Program-made: the position numbers and the translations under genes
Notes under the pieces: generated by a model
The model's database searches: none
Told to the model about the DNA's origin: nothing
What the model saw: only the letters and a program-made list of their open reading frames with translations
Assembly (NCBI GenBank): GCA_947623455.1
Contig: OX392538.1
Coordinates: forward strand, 35,029,001-35,093,000
Direction: 5' to 3'
Length of the DNA stretch: 64,000 bases
Source: Mimachlamys varia
Taxonomy: Eukaryota > Mollusca > Bivalvia > Pectinida > Pectinidae
Part shown: one piece after another, positions 58,001 to 64,000 of the stretch
Position numbering within the stretch: position 1 is the stretch's first letter
Layout: every line of letters begins with the position of its first letter

Positions 58001-59030
58001 AACAAATTTTATTGACAAAAAAGATGGAATATATCATCAAATGGATTAAATAGCAGGCAATGCCTTTATACATACAGTAAAACCCCACTTACTCAAAACT
58101 GGTTTACTCGAAAACCCCTTATTTGTCGAACAGTTCATTTGGTCCCGACAGAGTTCGTACATATTCAACCAACCTCGGATGAGGATCTATTCCTTAAACT
58201 ATTGTTCAGGTCCCAACAAGTTTCAGTAAGTAGGGTTTTACTGTATATACGATTCCTTGATAGATGTATAAGCTTTCAACAAAAAATTCATGTTAAAAAT
58301 CTGAGAAACACGACACAAGTTGTTAAACACAACCCTTTGATCAGATTAAGAAGGAAGTCAGAATGCACAGATGTGAGATTAGAAAAGATGTCGGAATTAA
58401 ACAGGTCTAATTTGAAAGTAATTTCCAGATTAATGTTAAATCACCATTATGTCAGATCATACAGAGTGTCAAAATACTCACATGTCCTATTTAAAAAGAT
58501 TTTTTTTTTTTCAAGATTTTTGGTACTAAAATTTCTTACACCCCCTACCAATAAAAAACCTTGGCATATGACATAGTACCACTGCTTCCCTTGGCCATTG
58601 ATTTGTAATTTGGTATGTACATTGTACATGTAGCTACATGTACATGTATATATAAATATGTATGTATACGTAGTTGTATGATGATAAGATGCAGATCACT
58701 AGATCAGGTTATAATTTGGTAAAGATCCATGAGTTTTGTCAAGTTATAGCCAAATTTATGTTTGAAAATTTTAGTAAAATGGTATTACCAAAAATGGACA
58801 GCCTTGTCTTACACCAGTGGAAATTTATTAAAAAAAAGTGTATTTCTCTGTGGTTGTCTGGGGTGATATTTTTGTCATATCTTGGTATCTCAACATGTCT
58901 AGTTTGATAATAATGACTAACTAAGTATTTTTTTCTTTAACAGGAGGACTGTATGTTAAGATATAAATACTTAGCTGAGCTAGTCAAGAAGAAGAAGGAG
59001 TTATCACAGAAACCTTCCGAGGACAGCTGA
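46023..59030 (+). CDS. DNAJC1: DnaJ homologue subfamily C member 1 (ten coding exons)
   Basis: Exons: 46023-46211, 51056-51157, 51913-51959, 52559-52730, 53627-53909, 54809-54951, 55563-55682, 56846-56909, 57544-57971, 58944-59030. All have GT..AG borders and join in frame to 544 residues, close to the vertebrate length of about 550. DNAJC1 is an ER-membrane co-chaperone that recruits BiP through its lumenal J domain, while its cytosolic part contacts ribosomes and other partners. Visible: N-terminal hydrophobic segment 20-36; J domain from FYDVLGVEK (about 54) with HPD at 82-84 to KRYD (112-115); transmembrane helix 140-164; basic/acidic coiled region 171-265; first SANT domain 313 to about 361 (GGEWTDEDLALL); low-complexity linker; second SANT 479-535 (WNKNQQTILEWN, RWEKIAEKI). 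In-frame ATGs at 46050 and 46065 could also start it. Intron 1 is large and full of foldback elements. Confidence 0.96.
46533..46676 (+). repeat. Outer inverted repeat, left arm (family N), DNAJC1 intron 1
   Basis: Matches the reverse complement of 50300-50458: ACCAGTATTTAGCGGTAAAG, AGCACATCTATTAA, CCTGTCTGAA and TTTTTTGTCATCAACATAAT recur in order with small indels. The arms enclose the foldback element at 46679-49405. Confidence 0.7.
46679..49405. mobile_element. 2.7 kb foldback element with palindrome-rich terminal repeats
   Basis: The ends are CAGTTGAGTGTAAGCTAACC and its exact inverse, with TA on both sides (46677-46678, 49406-49407), as in Tc1/mariner-type elements. The near-identical arms extend about 125 bases and are made of AGTGCACT, ACTAGT and GTTTAAAC palindromes in tandem; weaker similarity reaches about 46860 and 49200. 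The interior is AT-rich with no long reading frame. Two related blocks near 47600-47660 and 48430-48500 (TGAGAAATTCACACCT) are direct repeats. Confidence 0.75.
49394..49750 (+). repeat. Dispersed repeat family M, second copy (empty site for the MITE)
   Basis: GATGTCAAAATGTCTAAGCC through AACTATGACAGGATCTTCCT and GAAACAAGAATCCCG, then ATGTCAACTTTTCGTTCCTG, matches the minus strand of 43971-45090. The MITE present in the other copy is absent here. Confidence 0.65.
49869..49950. repeat. Short foldback in DNAJC1 intron 1
   Basis: TTAGTCCGAAGGGTTCTGAC pairs with its inverse ending GAACCCTTCGGACTAA. Arms are about 27 bases with one mismatch and a spacer of about 29 bases. Confidence 0.6.
49985..50244 (-). 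repeat. Family A fragment expanded into a 26-base minisatellite
   Basis: TTAATGAAGCAGGAGATGCT (50009 onward) is the reversed family A start. The next block, CCCTACTGAAACACTTGGGT plus CTTATA, repeats eight times to 50244, once with a six-base insert. It corresponds to the family A segment CTCTTCCGGAACACCTAGTC, so the array grew from the dispersed repeat. Confidence 0.85.
50300..50458 (-). repeat. Outer inverted repeat, right arm (family N), DNAJC1 intron 1
   Basis: Inverse of 46533-46676, reading GTTGATGACAAAAAACACAT, CAGACAGGTTATATAATTAA, CTTTACCGCTAAATACTGGT. Confidence 0.7.
50836..50983. mobile_element. Palindromic MITE, family F copy 3, 73 bases before DNAJC1 exon 2
   Basis: Arms of about 60 bases pair around a short centre: ATAAGGATAAACTTTCT...GATAACTACAATGGAAAACG against TTTTCCATTGTAGTTATCCC...AGAAAGTTAATCCTTA. 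The outer end resembles copies 1 and 2. Confidence 0.8.
52893..53200 (+). repeat. Dispersed repeat family I, in DNAJC1 intron 4
   Basis: Inverse of 57178-57495: AGATCTCCCTCATTCC, AACTGCATTACTCAATTTG, ATTTGATCCAGACAC, CCTGCAGTAACTAGGA and GGGTTAACGGGTATG recur in order. About 300 bases each. Confidence 0.75.
54490..54700 (-). repeat. MITE family H, partial copy, DNAJC1 intron 5
   Basis: CCCTCCCTATTTAGGAGGGA, GCTCAAAAGAAGCCATTTAA and AAGTGTTATTTTTCCTCTAA match the inverse of 28918-29149. The far end has decayed. Confidence 0.6.
56050..56235. repeat. Dispersed repeat family J, DNAJC1 intron 7
   Basis: Ends GGCCAGAAGTGATCAAT and ATTGATCACTGGCC are inverted. The interior AATGAGTCCCACAATGTTAA and ATAATTTTATGAGTACTGGA match 29815-29965. 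Confidence 0.6.
57178..57495 (-). repeat. Dispersed repeat family I, DNAJC1 intron 8
   Basis: Inverted partner of 52893-53200, lying directly before exon 9. Together the pair brackets exons 5-8. Confidence 0.75.
58075..58243. mobile_element. Tigger/pogo-like MITE, DNAJC1 intron 9
   Basis: CAGTAAAACCCCACTTACT at the left and AGTAAGTAGGGTTTTACTG at the right are inverted, with TA on both sides. It is 169 bases. Ends of the CAGT(C/A)AAACC type with TA duplications are those of pogo/Tigger elements. Confidence 0.8.
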
Positions 59031-59400
59031 TGTCAACTCAAAGATTAATTACTGAAATTTCAATTATAAAAGAAACCTACAGACTAGTTTTACTAGTGAG
59101 GCCCGACTAGACCTAATGAAAATTAGGTGTTTGGGCGTAACACAATAGACCTGGGAAATTTAATGACAAGATGACTGCAAGAATTATTTCGGTATTCACT
59201 GCCAAAATGTATTTGTTGTTAAATGAAGAATATACAAATTGTATATTTCTTTAGAAATGAAGATATGTAAAATGTTGTAATGGCATGAACAATATATATA
59301 TATAAGATGTTTCAAATACTGCGTCAGTTGAGCCGTTCTTTGATTAAGATTTTCATTTTTTCTTTTTTTTCGGCATCAAAGATAAACAAAATTTGTAATA

Positions 59401-59567
59401 CAGTCAAACCTTGTTACACTCTGTATCTTTAAGTCGGCAGGAACAGGAAAAAACTACGAATTATCAGAGTTAGATGAGTTTGAATACTAATTGTGAAGAC
59501 TGGCAAAAAACTTCAAATTAAATTGGGTTATCAAACTACACAAGTTCGAGATAATGAGGTTCAACAG
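59401..59567. mobile_element. Tigger/pogo-like MITE downstream of DNAJC1
   Basis: CAGTCAAACCTTGTTA at the left and ATAATGAGGTTCAACAG at the right are imperfectly inverted and flanked by TA (59399-59400, 59568-59569). It is 167 bases, close to the size of the copy at 58075-58243 but more decayed. Confidence 0.65.
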
Positions 59568-59789
59568 TATTTCTTCGGGTCCTGCCAAACATGGTAGCTT
59601 TTTATTCACTGACATCAAGCGAGGGGTCTGGGATCATTTTAAGTTGGATTCCGCGACAGTGTTCTTGTGTATAGCTAGCTGTGCAGAAGGACAATTTTGT
59701 GGGGCCAGTATAGTATGTCTGTTTTTAATTGTATTTTAAAATATTGGTTGTTCACATGCTTTGTACATTATTTAGCTGCTATTGTGACG

Positions 59790-59895
59790 GTATATTTACT
59801 GAGTTTCATTGACAATTTTTAACTGTTTGGTTTTCCCCGGCAGAGTATATTTACTGAGTTACAATGACAACTGTTTGGTTTTCCCCGGCAGCATA
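59790..59895 (+). repeat. Tandem duplication of about 50 bases
   Basis: TATATTTACTGAGTT...GTTTGGTTTTCCCCGGCAG occurs twice in a row. Confidence 0.85.
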
Positions 59896-59934
59896 GCACT
59901 GTAGTTTGACCTGAAACTATTTAAATTATGTTAA

Positions 59935-60309
59935 AGGCCCAATATACGTAACTTTCAGCAAAGCTTGAAGTGAAAATCAAGACTAATAACTTATTATATT
60001 TATAGATCTAGTTAAGATTAACTGATATCAGCAATATTCAAGATGAATTCTTATGTAGTTACCGGTACAGCAGCAGTTGAAACTCGGTATTTGTAAACAC
60101 GCATCTATTTTGAACTGTCTACTAAGTTCGGCTTGTTGTTGAAGTGGGCCACACCTGAATTATTTTGGATTTTTCTGTCAAGAGTTTCTTGTTAGTTACC
60201 GCTCAGGTTTACTTCGTTTTAGGCTTATTTTTGCATGGTTATCAACTGGATTTGTTTTCTCATAATTTTCAAAACCCCGAAAAATTTCATGAAGCTACAT
60301 ATTGGGCCT
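59935..60309. mobile_element. TTAA-flanked (piggyBac-like) non-autonomous element, copy 1
   Basis: The ends AGGCCCAATATACGTAAC and GCTACATATTGGGCCT are inverted, and TTAA flanks both (59931-59934, 60310-60313), the signature of piggyBac-type insertion. It is 375 bases with no transposase. A second copy in opposite orientation starts at 63623. Confidence 0.85.
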
Positions 60310-60767
60310 TTAAATACTATAGTCCAAGATGGGGAACACGCATGTAATGGTCGGGGCATATTGGTATATTGCAGCTTTATTTACCAGGTTTACAGATCAT
60401 TCAAAACTTAGATTTGCCCGCATAATCATTAAATATGTCAAATCTATATTCAAAGAAATGTTACTTTGTTTATTTTCACAGCTTTTTGTTTTTTGATTTT
60501 CATTACATTTATTTTGACATTGAGCATTAAATTTGTGCCAAAATTTAAGCAATCTTTTTTCTCTCTGCATATTTATTTCAATTTATACAAAGATTTTGGA
60601 TTTACAGAAATTTCACCACTACTTAAGTGATTTTGAAAGCATTTCAGTTCTGGATACTTTGTTTCTAAGCTTTAATCTTTAAAACGCTATTTATTTAGAT
60701 TGTCTTTATCTGCTAGAAAATTGTTATAGGTGTCAGTGAAGATAAAGGGTATACCCACTGCACAAAG

Positions 60768-60990
60768 GGGTTACGGTGGCCGAGTGGTTAAGGTGTTCTG
60801 ACATTCTACCACTATAGCCCTCCACCTCTGGGTTGTGAGTTCCAATCCCACGTGGGGCAGTTGCCAGCTAGGTACTGATCGTAGTTCGGTGGTTTTTCAA
60901 TGGGTACTCCGGCTTTCCTCCAACTTCAAAACCTGGCACGTCCTTAAATGACCCTGGCTGTTTATAGGACGTATTTAACAAAATAAACCA
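60768..60990 (+). repeat. tRNA-derived SINE
   Basis: The head has pol III boxes TGGCCGAGTGGTTAAGG (A) and GTGAGTTCCAATCCC (B) of Leu/Ser tRNA type. A core follows with GGGTACTCCGGCTTTCCTCC, which resembles the Meta-domain of MetaSINEs as I remember it, and then TTAAATGACCCTGGCTGTTT and an A-rich tail. The unpaired acceptor stem rules out a tRNA gene. Confidence 0.75.
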
Positions 60991-61698
60991 AATAAACCCA
61001 CTGCACACAATTAAAATGTGAGAAAATCTTTTTTCCTATATATAGGTTGTAAAAGGTTGTCTACATATGGAATCTTTGTGAACAGATATTTTTGGTAGAA
61101 CCCAGATTTCCTGATTTCCTGATATAGCACAAGTTTATGTGTACATAAAACTTCAAACAGAGAATCACTTTATATCAAACTTGTGATTACTATACAAAGA
61201 CTTAGGAATTTGTGGATAAAAATGACCCAAAAAGTCATCAAAATTAACACCCCATAAAAATTGAGTAATTTTACAGTATATGCTTTTCTGTTAAAAAACA
61301 ACTTCATGGCTTTAATCACAATAACTGGAGTGGAGGGGCATATGAAGAATATTAATACATTGATAACTTGCTATTTCAGTGGTCTGGCTGAATCAGATTC
61401 TCAACAAATGCAACAGAAATTAGAAGTCTTCATTTCTGCATATTGAGTATTTATTTAGCTACATTTGAACTTTTGTCTTTTTCACCATTCATCATGGGCA
61501 TAACACCATGACAAAAAATATTTGTATACAGAGTAGCATTTATAATAATATAATAGCGCATAGATTGTGAAATCAACTTTGGGGCTGGTAGCACTGTAGG
61601 AAATTTTCAAGTAAAGGGAGAAAATAGTTTCCCTGGTATATGTATGTAAAAGATGTGCATTGATTAGGTTGCCTTACAAGCGTAAGCTGGAGGGAATT

Positions 61699-61800
61699 TC
61701 CCTTTAGCTCAGTTGGTAGAGCATCGGGCTGGAGAGCCAAGGGTCGTGGGTTTGAGCCCCAGCGACGGCACTATATGTATCACTTTTCCTTGTCCTGTTT
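61699..61800 (+). repeat. tRNA-like SINE head
   Basis: TTTAGCTCAGTTGGTAGAGC (A box) and GTGGGTTTGAGCCCCAG (B box) are tRNA-like, but the ends (TTCCC... / ...GACGGCA) do not pair. The following ATCACTTTTCCT also follows the tRNA-like fragments of family B at about 6700 and 12145, linking the two. Confidence 0.6.
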
Positions 61801-62935
61801 CATGAATACCATTTTCCTGTTACAGGAAAACCATTTTCTTGTTACAGGAAAACTCATAATTTACAAATCCAGTTGTTAAAAAAAGAAAATACTCTGTCTT
61901 ACTTGTACAGTGTATGATGTATTCAATGTATGATGTATTAAAAAAGATAAGCAAAAGATAGATTATAGACTATGCATTTCATAGAAGTTTGAAATATTCG
62001 AGAAAATATGCTTATTATGTTTTGGTAAAACTGGTTTCTTTTCTCAGAAAAAATAGGTATATGTTATTTTACTTACAAAAGTGAAATAATTAAGTTGCTT
62101 TAAACACTAATAAACATCACATTTTAACAAAACCATCATGAATATTCTTCAAGAAATATTTATATAAAAGAAAATTGAAAGCAAAAAAAAATATGCTTCT
62201 AAATTTAAGTGTAACTTTCAACCATACACACTGGGACACTTGTAGACTTTTTTGCATTATGATTAATTTTTTAAAAATCGAACTTCCAGTATGTTAGTCA
62301 TGAAGAGGCTGATACTATTTAATAAAATATAATATTAAAGTTATTTAATTCTGAATTGTTGCTTTGTTTTGATTTATTTATTATTCCAGTCTATTAAAGG
62401 TCAGCGAAATAGCTTATTGAGTCATATATTTACCGTAATTTCTCGCGTATAGTGCACTCTTTCTTTTTAGGGAAAATTGAAAGTGTCAAGAACGGAATGC
62501 GCACTATACGTAAGAACAAGCAAAAACCTTGACGTGGTCGCGATCATGTATCGTTCACTTTTCGGAGATTTTCAGAATGATTGTAATATCTTCGCGGTAA
62601 TAAATAGTTGATATTTTGTTGAATTTTTCCTGATTTCCATTATCTTTTTAAAACTACGAAGAGTTGCAATTGACGGCCATAACAAGATAGAATCTGAGAA
62701 GAAAACTCGAGAAAAGTAGCCAGAACTGAGATTGTATTGACGCTACGTTGTGAATATATTATAAGGCATATGCAAAAATATACCGAAGTATTAGATCGTT
62801 GTTTGCACTCTGAGGCTTAAAATGCCTTTCTTGTGTAAAATCATACTGAACGATTCAATCGCGACGGTAGAAATGTGTCAAAAACAAGCTTATTAAACAT
62901 TAATTTGGGCATTTAACATTTGGAATTCAATGCCA
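61801..62935. other. Gene-free stretch
   Basis: AT-rich. TACCGTAATTTCTCGCGTAT and GTATAGTGCACTC near 62433-62460 face GCGCACTATAC near 62499-62510, a possible decayed foldback. No coding signal. Confidence 0.4.
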
Positions 62936-62939
62936 AACA

Positions 62940-63108
62940 TTGGGGGGTGGGGTGGGGGGGTGGGGGGGTTAAGACCTTAAATAGTGTGTATAGAGTAATT
63001 GTACACATTTGGGGGGGGGGGATAAGATTAATTTTCGATAAAAATGCCCCCTCAATGTACCCTATTTGAGGTCTAAAACTAGCTGTAACAAATTCTCATG
63101 TCCCTATG
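62940..63108. mobile_element. hAT-like MITE, family G copy 3, degraded 5' end with G runs
   Basis: TAGAGTAATTGTACACATTT, AATTTTCGATAAAAATGCCC and AGCTGTAACAAATTCTCATG match copies at 41849 and 44834. The left end is replaced by G-rich runs, so no target duplication can be read. Confidence 0.7.
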
Positions 63109-63622
63109 AATGTGTGCACTTTGATAGAGCCATATCCAGTCAAACGGATGTCCCTATTTTGTGCTATAAACGCTTTAGATATAAACCACATTGCTGTTTC
63201 GGCACCATATATGATATACATGAGCTAACTGTACCCTCTTGGAGCATGCATTTGTTTGCATGTTCTGCCAAAAATAAACAAACACTTTGGCAAATTACAT
63301 GTCAAACGCAAGGTACATGGTTAGCCATGCTACAAAACAGTTGAATAAGTTACTCTGTAAAATTTGTCCGATTAATTGGCTTGTAAAATATCACTTACAT
63401 GCTATTTAGATCATGAACCTTTTCCTTGTTTGAAGATAATTTATAATGTTTCTCTGCTACTTATAATCAATTTTTCTTATCTATCAAATCAATATATTAA
63501 CATGTTATGTCAAAGAAATGCTCTTATTAATCTAAATGACGCTGTAAAGTAGAATATGCGAAACAAATATCCAAAACAACAATTAGTTTGGAAGTTGAAT
63601 TTAGTCAAATATTCACTGTTAA

Positions 63623-64000
63623 AGGCCCAATATACGTAACTTCAGGGAAATTTTCGTGATTCTGAAAAATTCTGAATAAAAAAATCCAGTTGATAACCAT
63701 GCAAAAATAAGCCAAAAACGAAGTAAACCTGAGCGGTAACTTACAAGAAACTCTTGACGAAAAAATCCAAAGTAATTCAGGTGGGGCCCACTTCAACAAC
63801 AAATCGAAGGTAGAAGACAGTTCGAAATGGACGCGTGTTTACAAATAGCGTGTTTCAACTGCTGCTGTACCGGTAACCGCGAAGGAATTTATCTGGGATA
63901 TTGCTGATATCAGTTAATCTTAACTAAATATATAAATATAAAAAAAATATTAGGCTTGATTTTCGCTTCAAGTTTTGCCGAACGTTACGTATATTGGGCC
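63623..64000. mobile_element. TTAA-flanked (piggyBac-like) element, copy 2, inverted, cut by window end
   Basis: Starts AGGCCCAATATACGTAAC after TTAA (63619-63622) and ends at GTTACGTATATTGGGCC at the window edge. It is the inverse of 59935-60309. Confidence 0.8.

Noticed and set aside
60165..60347. 60-residue hydrophobic protein
   Set aside because: Falls in the TTAA-flanked element; the copy at 63623-64000 does not conserve it.
60771..60860. A tRNA-Leu or tRNA-Ser gene
   Set aside because: The acceptor stem is absent and the sequence runs on into a SINE core and A-rich tail.
61699..61771. A tRNA gene
   Set aside because: A and B boxes are good, but the first and last seven bases do not pair, and similar heads occur in dispersed repeats; it is a SINE head.

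Overview
The window looks like nuclear DNA of a marine bivalve mollusc or a close relative. It is AT-rich, its genes are spread over many short exons with GT..AG introns, and most of it is dispersed repeats. The conserved genes are animal-type. One repeat (24105-24328, 5158-5345) ends in a hairpin I associate with bivalve genomes; that is recollection, not a search. No gene density, operon or Shine-Dalgarno signal suggests a prokaryote.

Two genes are secure. YBEY (minus strand, three exons, 26053-32106) encodes a 167-residue YbeY-type endoribonuclease with the H-x3-H-x5-H metal motif. DNAJC1 (plus strand, ten coding exons, 46023-59030) encodes a 544-residue ER-membrane J-protein with an HPD loop, a transmembrane helix and two SANT domains. 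In both, every exon joins in phase. A third good model (plus, two exons, 37681-41142) is a 136-residue secreted Trp/Asp/Arg-rich protein with a TATA box and polyadenylation signal. At the left edge, four phase-compatible terminal exons (minus, 719-1650), one a 13-base microexon, belong to a gene I cannot name. A TATA-driven signal-peptide exon at 23419-23485 (minus) may begin a small secreted-peptide gene ending at 14605, but its downstream exons are uncertain.

Layout: 1-14 kb is repeat-dominated: five copies or part-copies of family A, a 1.4 kb family B unit duplicated with nuclear-receptor-like DR1 motifs, and a near-intact mariner at 8392-9730. 14-24 kb holds the candidate peptide gene, a 32-base minisatellite and several repeat families. 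24-32 kb is YBEY, with a 2.2 kb pyrimidine-rich minisatellite in its second intron. 32-37.5 kb is gene-poor. 37.5-41.2 kb is the secreted-protein gene. 41-46 kb carries hAT-like MITEs. 46-59 kb is DNAJC1, whose first intron holds a 2.7 kb foldback element nested inside a second inverted repeat. 59-64 kb holds Tigger-like and TTAA-flanked elements and tRNA-like SINEs.

The genes show no sign of acting in one pathway. The main interest is the diversity of foldback and miniature elements, several with recognisable target-site duplications and one with an empty-site paralogue in the same window, and how intronic inverted repeats may shape the YBEY and DNAJC1 transcripts. Repeat-family letters are mine, and repeat boundaries were aligned by eye and may be off by tens of bases.
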